From assembly GCF_002872075.1 (NCBI RefSeq), contig NZ_PGGU01000005.1:310001-374000 (forward strand): DNA of 64,000 nt, written 5' to 3'. Source of the stretch: Microbacterium aurantiacum. Lineage in GTDB: Bacteria; Actinomycetota; Actinomycetes; Actinomycetales; Microbacteriaceae. This document shows positions 41,753 to 49,783 of this stretch, one piece after another; the first letter of the stretch is position 1; each line of letters begins with the position of its first letter. Both the position numbers and the translations under genes were made by a program. Below the pieces are notes generated by a model that was given only the letters and a program-made list of their open reading frames with translations, did no database searches and was not told the origin of the DNA.

Positions 41753-44386
41753 TCAGTGCGCTGCCTCGTTCCAGTTGCTTCCGCGGCCGACCTGCACGTC
41801 GAGCGGTACGGTCAGCTGTGCCGCGCCGCCCATTCGCGTGCGGACGATGCGCTCCGCGGCATCCCACTCGCCAGGAGCGACCTCGACCACGAGTTCGTCG
41901 TGGATCTGGAGCAGGGCTCGCGATGCGAGACCTTCGGCACGCAGATCGTCGTGGATGCGGAACAGCGCGATCTTCATGATGTCCGCGGCGCTGCCCTGGA
42001 TCGGAGCGTTGAGTGCCGCGCGCTCGGCGTTCTCGCGCAGCACCCGGTTGGGGCTGGCGAGGTCGGGGAATGGCCGGCGGCGGCCGAAGATCGTCTCCGT
42101 GTAGCCGACCTCCTTCGCCTTCATCACCGAGGCGCGCAGGTAGTCGCGGACCGCACCGAAGCGCGCGAAGTACTCGATCATGAGCTGCTTCGCCTCGGAC
42201 TGCTCGATGCGCAGCTGTTTGGACAGTCCGAACGCCGACAGCCCGTAGACGAGGCCGTACGACATCGCCTTGACCTTGGTGCGCATCGCGGAGGTCACCT
42301 CGCTCGGGTCGACGCCGAACACCCGCGCGCCGACGAAGCGGTGCAGATCCTCGCCGCTGTTGAAGGCTTCGACGAGGCCCTCGTCGCCGGACAGATGGGC
42401 CATGATGCGCATCTCGATCTGCGAGTAGTCCGCGGTGAGCAGGGTCTCATACCCCTCTCCCACCTGGAATGCGCTGCGGATGTGGCGGGATTCCTCGGTG
42501 CGCACAGGGATGTTCTGCAGGTTCGGGTCGGTGCTGGAGAGGCGACCGGTCTGGCTTCCGGTCTGCACGTAGGTGGTGTGCACACGGTGGTCATCGCCGA
42601 TCGCGGTGTCGAGCGATTCGATGATCTGGCGGAGCTTCGTCGCCTCTCGATGCTGGAGCAGGAGGTTCAGGAACGGATGCGGATTCGATTCCTGCAGGTC
42701 GACGAGGACGGCGGCATCGGTGGAGTAGCCGGTCTTCGTCTTGCGGGTCTTGGGCAGCTGGAGGTCTTCGAACAGCACTTCCTGCAGTTGCTTCGGAGAA
42801 CCCAGGTTGAATTCGCGCCCGACGACGGCGAACGCCTCCTGGGCGAGTCCTTCGGCGCGTGTGGCGAGCTCGTTGGAGAACGTCGACAGAACGTCATGGG
42901 AGACCGAGACTCCGGCGACCTCCATGTCGGCGAGAGTGAGCAGCGTCGGCAGCTCGATGTCGATCAGCACCTGCGCGACGGACTCCGGGAGATCTTCGCG
43001 CAGAGCGGTGGCTGTCCGCAGGATGAACCACGCCTCCTGAGCGGGTGTGGCACCCTCGGTCTCGGGGACGAGTTGCGTCGGGTCCGCCTCCGGCAGCTTC
43101 TCGCCGAGGTAGCGCTCGACGAGGTCGGCGAGCGTCTTGTCGGGGTAGCTCGGGCGCAGCAGCCACCCGGCGAGGTTCGTGTCGTACGCGAGTCCGGAGG
43201 GACGGATGCCGGCGCGGATGAGTGTCTTCACCTGCGGTTTGGCGTCGTGGAAGACCTTGGCGGCGTCGGACTCGAGCCAGGCGCGCAGCGCCTCGGCGCC
43301 CTCATCTGTCCAGTCGGTCTCGCGGAGCTCTGTCTCTGTGGCGGCGCCGACGCGTGTCGGCCTGCCTCCGGTCGTGGTGATGCGAAGCGCCACATCGCCC
43401 GACTGAGCCTGCGCCCAGGAGGCCAGTTCGGCCGCCGAGACCTCGACGGGGACCGGCAGCACGACGACGGATGCCGGGTCCTCGGCGACTTCGCCGGCGC
43501 CGACCGCCTCGAAGACGCGGGGCAGCAGTGTGCGGAACTCCAGGCGGGCGAAGATGTCTCGGACTGCCTGCGGGTCGATGGGCGTGACGCCGAGATCCGC
43601 AGGACCGACCGGCAGTTCCACGTCGACCAGCAGCCGGTTCAGCTTCCGGTTGCGCCGCACGTCGTCGATGTGGGCCTGCAGATTCCCGCCGACGACGCCC
43701 TTGATCTCTCCGGCGCGTTCCAGCAGCTCATCGAGCGATCCGAACTGCGTCAGCCATTTAACGGCGGTCTTCTCCCCCACCTTGGGGACACCGGGCAGAT
43801 TGTCGCTGGTCTCGCCGACGAGCGCGGCGATGTCGGGGTACTGCTCCGGGCGGACTCCGTACCGTTCCTGGACCGTGGTCGGGTCGTAGCGCTTCAGCTG
43901 GGAGACGCCCTGCACCGACGGATACAGCAGGGTCACATCATCCGTCACCAGCTGGATGGTGTCGCGGTCACCGGAGACGACGAGAACGTCGAACCCCTGC
44001 GCGGCGCCCTGGTTCGCGAGCGTGGCGAGGATGTCGTCGGCCTCGATCCCGTCCTTCGTGAGAACCGGGATCGACATCGCGGCGAGGCAGTCCTGCAGCA
44101 GCGGGATCTGTCCTCGGAACTCCTGCGGCGTCTCGGAGCGGGTCGCCTTGTACTCGGGGTACTCATCGGTGCGGAATGAATGCCGTGACGTGTCGAACGC
44201 GACGGCCATGTGCGTCGGCTGCTCGGCCTTGATGAGGTTCACGAACATCGACAGGAAGCCGTAGATGGCGTTCGTGTGCTGATTGTCCTTGGTCGTGAAG
44301 TTCTCGACCGGGAGGGCGAAGAAAGCACGATAGGCGAGCGAGTGGCCGTCGACGACCATGAGGGTAGGCTTTGCGGAGTCCGTCAC
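41753..44386 (-). CDS. polA: DNA polymerase I
   Basis: The 877-residue enzyme fills gaps and removes RNA primers. Residues about 1-290 are the 5'-3' exonuclease (LMVVDGHSLAYRAFF, AFDTSRHSFR, GIEADDILAT, VSGDRDTIQLV). Residues about 300-480 are the 3'-5' exonuclease fold, but the FDTET-type metal ligands are missing (VALRITTTGG), so proofreading is probably absent, as is common in Actinobacteria. Residues about 490-877 are the polymerase, with motif A DYSQIEMRIMAHLSGDE, motif B KVKAMSYGLVYGLSAFGL and motif C LQIHDELVVEV. The start is GTG 44386, six bases after a TAGGCT -10 hexamer. Confidence 0.97.
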   Translation of the reverse strand: MTDSAKPTLMVVDGHSLAYRAFFALPVENFTTKDNQHTNAIYGFLSMFVNLIKAEQPTHMAVAFDTSRHSFRTDEYPEYKATRSETPQEFRGQIPLLQDCLAAMSIPVLTKDGIEADDILATLANQGAAQGFDVLVVSGDRDTIQLVTDDVTLLYPSVQGVSQLKRYDPTTVQERYGVRPEQYPDIAALVGETSDNLPGVPKVGEKTAVKWLTQFGSLDELLERAGEIKGVVGGNLQAHIDDVRRNRKLNRLLVDVELPVGPADLGVTPIDPQAVRDIFARLEFRTLLPRVFEAVGAGEVAEDPASVVVLPVPVEVSAAELASWAQAQSGDVALRITTTGGRPTRVGAATETELRETDWTDEGAEALRAWLESDAAKVFHDAKPQVKTLIRAGIRPSGLAYDTNLAGWLLRPSYPDKTLADLVERYLGEKLPEADPTQLVPETEGATPAQEAWFILRTATALREDLPESVAQVLIDIELPTLLTLADMEVAGVSVSHDVLSTFSNELATRAEGLAQEAFAVVGREFNLGSPKQLQEVLFEDLQLPKTRKTKTGYSTDAAVLVDLQESNPHPFLNLLLQHREATKLRQIIESLDTAIGDDHRVHTTYVQTGSQTGRLSSTDPNLQNIPVRTEESRHIRSAFQVGEGYETLLTADYSQIEMRIMAHLSGDEGLVEAFNSGEDLHRFVGARVFGVDPSEVTSAMRTKVKAMSYGLVYGLSAFGLSKQLRIEQSEAKQLMIEYFARFGAVRDYLRASVMKAKEVGYTETIFGRRRPFPDLASPNRVLRENAERAALNAPIQGSAADIMKIALFRIHDDLRAEGLASRALLQIHDELVVEVAPGEWDAAERIVRTRMGGAAQLTVPLDVQVGRGSNWNEAAH

Positions 44387-44392
44387 CCTGTC

Positions 44393-44398
44393 AGCCTA
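44393..44398 (-). promoter_or_regulatory. -10 element (TAGGCT) of a leaderless polA transcript
   Basis: On the minus strand TAGGCT is followed by GACAGG and the GTG start at 44386. The divergent thioesterase gene begins 45 bases away. Confidence 0.5.
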
Positions 44399-44431
44399 AC
44401 GAGGACGGCAGACACCCGCTGAGGAGGATCG

Positions 44432-44857
44432 ATGAGCGACACCGCGACGAGCGAAGGGCTCGAGTGGGCCACAGCCCGCGGGATGGGCGCACTCGCACAG
44501 AAAATGGGCATGGAGTTCACCGAGTTCGGCCTCGAACGCTGCGTCGCCACGATGCCGGTCGAGGGCAACACGCAGCCCGTCGGGCTGATGCACGGCGGCG
44601 CCTACGTGGTGCTCGGCGAATCGCTCGGATCCATGGCGGCGAATCTGCACGCCGGCCCCGGCCGGCTCGCCGTTGGCGTCGACATCAACGCCACCCACAC
44701 CCGCTCTGCCACCTCCGGTCTCGTGACCGGTGTCTGCACGCCGCTCCACCTGGGACGCAGCGTGACGGTCCATGAGATCGTGGTCTCCGATGACCAAGGC
44801 CGCCGCTGCTCCACGATCCGCATCACCAACATGATCAAGGATCTGCCCGGGAGCTGA
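44432..44857 (+). CDS. PaaI/YdiI-type hotdog-fold thioesterase
   Basis: The 141-residue protein has the hotdog thioesterase pattern: LAQKMGMEFTEFGLERCVAT, then the catalytic-helix motif QPVGLMHGGAYVVLGESLG with the Gly-Gly turn and the Glu in ESLGS, and VGVDINATHTRSATSGLVTG as the central strands. Members hydrolyse aromatic or acyl-CoA thioesters; which one is unknown. GAGGAGG precedes ATG 44432, so this gene has a normal leader while its divergent neighbour polA does not. This polA-thioesterase arrangement is common in Actinobacteria. Confidence 0.92.
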   Translation: MSDTATSEGLEWATARGMGALAQKMGMEFTEFGLERCVATMPVEGNTQPVGLMHGGAYVVLGESLGSMAANLHAGPGRLAVGVDINATHTRSATSGLVTGVCTPLHLGRSVTVHEIVVSDDQGRRCSTIRITNMIKDLPGS

Positions 44858-44869
44858 CCAGGGGCGGCC

Positions 44870-45217
44870 TCAGAGTTCGTACTCCCACTTCGGCCACGAC
44901 CGGGCGCCATCCTGTGGCACGTATCCGTGCCCCCCGACGGCGAGTGCGTCCTCCCGCAATTGTTGTACGGTCTCCGGTTCGAACGTCTCGGTACCGTCGA
45001 TGTCCTCTCGTGTGGCGCGGTCCTGGACCACGCCGATGTCGACGAGCCAGCCGATCCGCAACTCCAGCCGCTCCACCGCGCCGCGTTCAGTTCTGTAAGG
45101 GATGTCCACGGTGTCGGTCTGGTGCGCCCTTGCGAGAGCCAGTGCATACACGATGACGGCATCCGCGATGTCGTCGCCGGTCTGGAAACCACCGACGGTG
45201 GTGAGGATTCGCTTCAT
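44870..45217 (-). CDS. hypothetical protein
   Basis: The 115-residue protein begins MKRILTTVGGFQTGDDIADA, with VYALALARAHQTDTVDIPYR as a conserved-looking helix and strand, followed by acidic residues and a Trp-containing tail (ARSWPKWEYEL). I do not recognise a family. No signal peptide or membrane helix is visible. ATG 45217 is preceded by ACGGGACATCTG, a weak ribosome-binding site. Codon use matches its neighbours, so it is probably a real gene. Confidence 0.6.
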   Translation of the reverse strand: MKRILTTVGGFQTGDDIADAVIVYALALARAHQTDTVDIPYRTERGAVERLELRIGWLVDIGVVQDRATREDIDGTETFEPETVQQLREDALAVGGHGYVPQDGARSWPKWEYEL

Positions 45218-45328
45218 CAGATGTCCCGTCCGTTCTCGAGGAACGTCACCGGGTCCGGGGCGACTGCTGACGACGATAGTCGCTCGCTCGCAAGTATCGT
45301 CCCCCCTTGACGGATGCCGCGGAAGGGT

Positions 45329-46042
45329 TTAGCTGATGGTGAGGCGTCTCTCGACGATCCGTCTGGCGACGTCACCCAGATGTTCACCATGGGTCCGCGC
45401 ATAGGTGCGGATGAGTGCGAATGCGTCGTCGATCGGCACTCCGTTCGTGTGCGAGACGACGCCTTTGGCCTGCTCGATGATCACGCGGCTGCTGAGGGCG
45501 TTCTGCAACTGCTCGGTCAGTGCTTCCGTCTCGCGGAGCGTCCGTTCATGGAGGATCCCGATGGTTGCGACGTCGGCCAGTGCGCGGGCGATGACCAGGT
45601 CGCGCTCCGAGAGTACGCCGCCGGCTTCCTGCAGCAGGTTGAGCGAACCGATCGTCATGTCGCGCAGGCGCAGCGGGATCGTGACAATGGAGACGAACCC
45701 GGAGGCGACGGCGCTCCGCCGGAATTCCTCCCACCCGCTGCCGAGCGAATCGATCTCAGCCACCGAGATGGGCGCGGAAGCCCGGGCCGAGGAACCGGCG
45801 GCGACCTCCGCACCGAGAATCAGAGCCTCCACGACCGTCCCGGCCTCGCTCGTAGACGCGACCAGTTCGAGGTCGCCCCGCTCATCGGAGAGGAGAAGAC
45901 CGGCAGCGGCGACCTGCAGCTGGTCCCGGCAGGTGTCGACGAGCCGCTGCATCAGCTCGACGACGTCGTAGTCGTCGACGAGAGTGTCGGCGAGCTGGGT
46001 GAACGTCGTCAGAAGATGCTTCTCGCGATCGAGGGCCGCCAC
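45329..46042 (-). CDS. GAF-ANTAR domain regulator (antitermination type)
   Basis: The 237-residue protein has a GAF sensor domain (residues about 15-165; VVELMQRLVDTCRDQLQVAA, LRLRDMTIGSLNLLQEAGG) and a C-terminal ANTAR RNA-binding helix bundle (SSRVIIEQAKGVVSHTNGVP, AFALIRTYARTHGEHLGDVA). ANTAR domains bind tandem stem-loops in mRNA leaders and prevent termination. No kinase domain is present, so a small ligand may be sensed directly. GTG 46042 overlaps the end of the neighbouring GAF-ANTAR gene by 34 bases, with GAGGTGG as ribosome-binding site. The two genes form a pair. Confidence 0.87.
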   Translation of the reverse strand: MAALDREKHLLTTFTQLADTLVDDYDVVELMQRLVDTCRDQLQVAAAGLLLSDERGDLELVASTSEAGTVVEALILGAEVAAGSSARASAPISVAEIDSLGSGWEEFRRSAVASGFVSIVTIPLRLRDMTIGSLNLLQEAGGVLSERDLVIARALADVATIGILHERTLRETEALTEQLQNALSSRVIIEQAKGVVSHTNGVPIDDAFALIRTYARTHGEHLGDVARRIVERRLTIS

Positions 46043-46750
46043 GAGTCCACCTCGATGGCTCCGGCATCCTTGGTGAAGGTCAACCGACCCTCGACGACGT
46101 CGTCTGCGACCGCCATGACGCTGCGATCGGTCGCGAACGCGTGGCTCTGCAACAGCATCCGCGCGTCCTCCGCGGCGACGTCGAGCTGCGCCAGCACGAC
46201 ACCGGTGGCCTGATGCACGCGGCGCCGGGAGAAGGGCGACAGGGCCGACTCGTCCGAGACGTCGAGCTCTGCCAAGCTCTGCCGGAGCACCCGGCGAGCC
46301 ACCGCCGAGGCGAGGGCGCTCGCCTGCTGGGTCTGCTTCTCATCGAAGCGCAGTGGGGACCGCGAATACAGATCGACCGCACCGAAACGGAGGCTCCCCA
46401 CCGCGAGTGGGAAGGCGAAGATCGAGGCGATCTCCCGCTCCTGCACCGCGCGCCCGAATGCCGGCCAGCGCTCCGGCCCGCGCCGGCCACGGAGGTTCGG
46501 CTCCAGGACGGGGCGCGCCAGGCGCAGGGCATCCCAGCACGGCCCCTCGCCCAGATCGAACTGAAGCTCGTCCAGCCAGGCCGAGGCCGTGTCCGTCGCC
46601 GATACCGTCTGACTGCCCAGGAAGCTGCCGAGTGTCGAAACCGAGGCTCCGGTCACCGGCAGCACGGCGAGGAAGGGACTGCGGCAGTGAGCTCACCGTC
46701 GTGGCGGGATCATCCAGACTCACCATCGCCATACGAAACGCGTCTTCCAC
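46009..46750 (-). pseudogene. GAF-ANTAR regulator with probable +1 frameshift near its 5' end
   Basis: The GAF (FLAVLPVTGASVSTLGSFLG, ELQFDLGEGPCWDALRLARP, AFPLAVGSLRFGAVDLYSR) and ANTAR domains (RRVHQATGVVLAQLDVAA and onward) are encoded in the frame ending at 46009. Their natural N-terminus (EDAFRMAMVSLDDPATTVSS) lies in a different frame starting at GTG 46750 behind a very strong ribosome-binding site (GGAGAGGAGG). Removing one base near 46670-46685, within CCGCAGTCCC, would join the two into one protein of about 246 residues. GTG 46665 is the only start in the later frame and lacks a ribosome-binding site. A real mutation, a recoding site or a sequencing error are all possible. Confidence 0.7.
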
Positions 46751-46813
46751 AGCCTGTCCTCCTCTCCTTCCACGTTAGCCGCGAGACAGGAACACCGGCA
46801 ATGGGGCTCCGAT

Positions 46814-47368
46814 TCAGTGCGATCGCGTCTGGGGCCCCTCGAAGATCCGCTGGAACAGGAGGTGATCCTGCCACTCCCCCGCGATCTTCAAGTAGGACGG
46901 CGCCATCCCGATTCGTTCGAAACCGTTTCCGGTGAGCACGCGCTGCGAACCGATGTTGTGCAGGAGAGTCGCCGCCTGCAGACGATGCAACCGCAGCTCC
47001 TTCCCGGCGTACATCGCGATGCGATCGACGGCATGTGACCCCAGCCCACGGTGCAACCGACTGGCATCGATCCAGTAGCCGAGATCCGCGCTCCAGAAAG
47101 CGCCGCGCACGATGTTGTTCAGGTTCACCCGGCCGCGGATCTCGCCGTCGTCCGATTCGATGACGAAGCGGACGCCACGACCGGCCGCCGCATCCTCCAC
47201 GCAGACGGCGACATGCCGCTCCTGCTGTTCGGACGTGAAGAAGTCCTCGCTCCGGGTGGGCTCCCACGGAGCCAGATGCGCACGATTCGCGGTATACGCG
47301 CGTGCGAGCGCAGCGCCGTCACCGGTGTGCACCGGACGCAGGATGTGCTCCGCGTCGAGCGCGAACAC
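46814..47368 (-). CDS. GNAT-family acetyltransferase (RimJ-like)
   Basis: The 184-residue protein resembles ribosomal-protein alanine acetyltransferases: HILRPVHTGDGAALARAY at the start, HLAPWEPTRSEDFFT, RGRVNLNNIVRGAFWSADLG, the acetyl-CoA loop HRGLGSHAVDRIAMYAGKEL and LHNIGSQRVLTGNGFERIG, all typical of RimJ/RimL. The start is GTG 47368, sharing one base with the stop codon of pdtaR upstream, so translation is probably coupled. Whether the substrate is S5, L12 or another protein cannot be told. Confidence 0.88.
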   Translation of the reverse strand: MFALDAEHILRPVHTGDGAALARAYTANRAHLAPWEPTRSEDFFTSEQQERHVAVCVEDAAAGRGVRFVIESDDGEIRGRVNLNNIVRGAFWSADLGYWIDASRLHRGLGSHAVDRIAMYAGKELRLHRLQAATLLHNIGSQRVLTGNGFERIGMAPSYLKIAGEWQDHLLFQRIFEGPQTRSH

Positions 47369-47994
47369 TACTTCTTCGGAGCGAGCTGCTCGATGATCGC
47401 CTTGGCGACGTCCTGCATGGTCAGACGGCGGTCCATCGATGCCTTCTGGATCCAGCGGAACGCCTCCGGCTCGCTCAGGCCCATCTTCTCGTTGAGAAGA
47501 CCCTTGGCGCGGTCGACCAGCTTGCGGGTCTCGAAGCGTTCGACCATGTCGGCGACCTCGGCCTCGAGCGTGATGATCTGCTCGTGGCGGGCCAGCGCGA
47601 TCTCGATCGCAGGGAGGAGATCGTTCGGCGTGAACGGCTTGACGACGTAGGCGAGAGCGCCCGCTTCGCTCGCACGCTCGACGAGCTCCTTCTGGCTGAA
47701 TGCCGTGAGCAGCACGACGGGTGCGATGTTGCCCTTGTGCAGCTTCTCGGCGGCGCTGATGCCGTCGAGCTGCGGCATCTTGACGTCCATGATCACGAGA
47801 TCCGGGCGCAGTTCGGTCGCCAGCTGCACAGCGGTCTCACCGTCGCCGGCCTCGCCGACGACGTCGAAGCCGTTGTCGCGGAGGATCTCGACGATGTCGA
47901 GGCGGATCAGCGATTCGTCTTCCGCGACGACGACGCGTCGGGGTGCGGATGCCGTGGGCTGCTCAGCCTGCTCTTGAGGTTCTTGCTCGGTCAC
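47368..47994 (-). CDS. pdtaR: ANTAR-type response regulator PdtaR
   Basis: The 208-residue protein has a receiver domain (residues about 20-140; VVVAEDESLIRLDIVEILRD, phosphoacceptor Asp70 in LVIMDVKMPQLDG, LLTAFSQ, YVVKPFTPNDLL) and a C-terminal ANTAR domain (KLVDRAKGLLNEKMGLSEPE, AFRWIQKASMDRRLTMQDVA). It is the orthologue type of mycobacterial PdtaR, which is phosphorylated by PdtaS and acts on RNA leaders. No histidine kinase gene is nearby, as is usual. A GNAT gene follows with a one-base overlap. Position next to polA and pyk regions is conserved in Microbacteriaceae. Confidence 0.93.
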   Translation of the reverse strand: MTEQEPQEQAEQPTASAPRRVVVAEDESLIRLDIVEILRDNGFDVVGEAGDGETAVQLATELRPDLVIMDVKMPQLDGISAAEKLHKGNIAPVVLLTAFSQKELVERASEAGALAYVVKPFTPNDLLPAIEIALARHEQIITLEAEVADMVERFETRKLVDRAKGLLNEKMGLSEPEAFRWIQKASMDRRLTMQDVAKAIIEQLAPKK

Positions 47995-48095
47995 AGATCC
48001 ATCTTAGTGGAGTGGCTGCTGGGAGCGCGGGCGGAGGCCGTCCGGTGAAGGATCGTTCCCTTCCCCTGCGCTAAAGTCGAAGACGCGATACACGA

Positions 48096-48178
48096 GCCGG
48101 CGTGGCGGAATGGCAGACGCGGAGCACTCAAAATGCTTTGTCCGAAAGGGCGTGTGGGTTCGAGTCCCACCGCCGGCA
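48096..48178 (+). tRNA. tRNA-Leu (anticodon CAA)
   Basis: This 83-base gene folds as a class II tRNA with acceptor stem GCCGGCG/CGCCGGC, discriminator A, D-arm GGCGGAATGGCAGACGC, an anticodon loop CTCAAAA giving CAA, a variable arm TTTGTCCGAAAGGGCGT, and T arm GTTCGAGTC. It reads TTG codons. It lies alone between pdtaR and the divergent hydrolase genes. Confidence 0.96.
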
Positions 48179-48192
48179 CACAGTGATCGGGA

Positions 48193-48885
48193 TCAGCGCG
48201 ACCGCTCGGAAAGCGCGGCGATCTCGGCGAGAACACGCGGATGCGCCAGGATACGGAAGTGTCCACCGGTGTCCAGCCGCACGTTGATCGCACCGGGAAG
48301 CTCGCTCCCCTCCGGGATGTGCGGGTCGAATCTCGCGTAGATCGACACGATCCGTGCGTTCGCGATCGCGTTCTCGGCCAGGCTCAGGATCCCCGGATCG
48401 GCGGGTGAGAGCGCCCGCAAGGTCCTGGTCGGCATCAGACGCGCATACCGGGACCCGCCGAAGGGCGTGGCGACGGCGACCATCGCACGGATCCGGCTCG
48501 AGCTGTCTCCGGTCATCACGAGCTTTCCGGCCAGCCCGCCCTTGCTGTGGGCGACGAGGATCACGTCGGTGAGATCGTGCCGGTGCAGATGCTCGGCGAC
48601 CTGCTCCGCCAGCTCCGTCACCGGGCTGAGGTTGCGTTCGAGCAGCTCGACCACATGGACCGGATGACCACGTCGGTGCAGTGCCGCCACCATCGGCTGC
48701 ATGAACCTCCAGGTCTCGTAGATCCCCGGAAGGACCACGATGGCGGCTCGCGATCCCGTGCGGAACGAACCGGGGTCGGTGCGATCGAACAGCGCCCTGA
48801 GCTGCCAGGTGGCGGCGTACGCGTAGTCCTGTACCCACCAGCACGCGGCCCTGAGGGCACTGGCCAGCCGCCCGTGGCCACTCAT
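48193..48885 (-). CDS. alpha/beta hydrolase (lipase/esterase-like)
   Basis: The 230-residue protein has an alpha/beta hydrolase core: AAIVVLPGIYETWRFMQPMV as the first strand with an oxyanion-type turn, VILVAHSKGGLAGKLVMTGD as the nucleophile elbow (Ser in AHSKGG), VATPFGGSRYARLMP, and DTGGHFRILAHPRV near the end as the His loop. The Asp is probably in YARFDPHIPEG. The pattern resembles triacylglycerol lipase/PGAP1-like esterases. ATG 48885 overlaps the stop codon of the upstream hydrolase by four bases, so the two form an operon. Confidence 0.85.
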   Translation of the reverse strand: MSGHGRLASALRAACWWVQDYAYAATWQLRALFDRTDPGSFRTGSRAAIVVLPGIYETWRFMQPMVAALHRRGHPVHVVELLERNLSPVTELAEQVAEHLHRHDLTDVILVAHSKGGLAGKLVMTGDSSSRIRAMVAVATPFGGSRYARLMPTRTLRALSPADPGILSLAENAIANARIVSIYARFDPHIPEGSELPGAINVRLDTGGHFRILAHPRVLAEIAALSERSR

Positions 48886-49664
48886 CTGGACCCTGGGTGC
48901 GACAGGGACGCCGTCATGTGAGCGAGGATCGCCTCCGCGATGGCATCCGGCGCGGAGTCCTGCACGACATGAGGACGCCCCGGTACCTCGACGAGCGCGC
49001 CCCGTGGCGTCGCATCCCGCAGCCGACGGCACCACTCCCGCCCTGCCACCGGATCGCGCCCTCCTCTGATCACCAGGCACGGAACGGTCAGCTCTGTCAC
49101 TGCCTCCTCGATCCGGTACGCCAGCATGTGCCGGAGTTGCGTGAGATACCAGGGAACACCGCAACGGAGATAGTCGGAGAAGACGATCGCGTTCGCCCGT
49201 GGCGACTCGACAAGGCTGTCCAGCGCCAGCGCGAGGGATTGCGCTCGCACACTGCGTCGAGCGGCGTCCGCCACCGGCCCGATCATCACCACGTGCGCGA
49301 CGAGCGCGGGGTGGCGGCGCGCGGTCTCCACCGCCCATTGCGCACCCATCGAATGCCCGACCAACACGACGGGGCGATCCGCGAGTCTCGCGAGGAGTTC
49401 CGCCAGAGCGTCGGCCATCTCCGCCACGCCGTGATCCGCTTCGGGCTTGGGCAGCCCGGCGAACCCGGGAAGATCGACCGAGGCGACCGGCGCTGTGCTC
49501 GAAAGCGCCTCGTGCAGGCGGGCGAGATAGCGATGGGACATCCCGATGCCGTGCACCAGCACGAAGAGCGGCGAGGCGACACGAGGATCGGGCCCGGGGC
49601 TGGAGATCACGCGGAAGGTCGAACCGTCCACCGTGTGCCTCGAGGTGCGCGGGCGACTGACCAT
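48882..49664 (-). CDS. alpha/beta hydrolase
   Basis: The 260-residue protein is a classical alpha/beta hydrolase: FVLVHGIGMSHRYLARLHEA holds the oxyanion-type HG, VVLVGHSMGAQWAVETARRH the nucleophile Ser, LVIRGGRDPVAGREWCRRL the acid, and VPGRPHVVQDSAPDAIAEAI the His. The substrate is unknown; related enzymes act on esters, epoxides or lactones. ATG 49664 lies seven bases after TAGCGT with no Shine-Dalgarno. An earlier in-frame start would place the TAGCGT inside the gene and was rejected. A second hydrolase is fused to it by an overlapping stop/start. Confidence 0.87.
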   Translation of the reverse strand: MVSRPRTSRHTVDGSTFRVISSPGPDPRVASPLFVLVHGIGMSHRYLARLHEALSSTAPVASVDLPGFAGLPKPEADHGVAEMADALAELLARLADRPVVLVGHSMGAQWAVETARRHPALVAHVVMIGPVADAARRSVRAQSLALALDSLVESPRANAIVFSDYLRCGVPWYLTQLRHMLAYRIEEAVTELTVPCLVIRGGRDPVAGREWCRRLRDATPRGALVEVPGRPHVVQDSAPDAIAEAILAHMTASLSHPGSR

Positions 49665-49671
49665 GCACGTC

Positions 49672-49677
49672 ACGCTA
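49672..49677 (-). promoter_or_regulatory. -10 element (TAGCGT) of a leaderless hydrolase transcript
   Basis: On the minus strand TAGCGT is followed by GACGTGC and ATG 49664. Confidence 0.45.
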
Positions 49678-49731
49678 GCGCGGGCTCCGGCCAATGGCGC
49701 GGGGCTTGACTCTGAGGGCAAGGAGCCGGAC

Positions 49732-49773
49732 ACGCAGGAGGACCGAGGTCGTTCGACCCCGGCCCTCCTGCGT
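49732..49773 (-). terminator. terminator after pyk
   Basis: The inverted repeat ACGCAGGAGG (49732-49741) with CCTCCTGCGT (49764-49773) encloses a second stem around GTTC with one mismatch. It begins eleven bases beyond the pyk stop codon and should end the transcript coming from that gene. Confidence 0.8.
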
Positions 49774-49783
49774 CATCAGGGCG

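Noticed and set aside
41603..44179. Open frame of 858 codons on the plus strand
   Set aside because: Antisense to polA; the protein is low-complexity and shows no family pattern.
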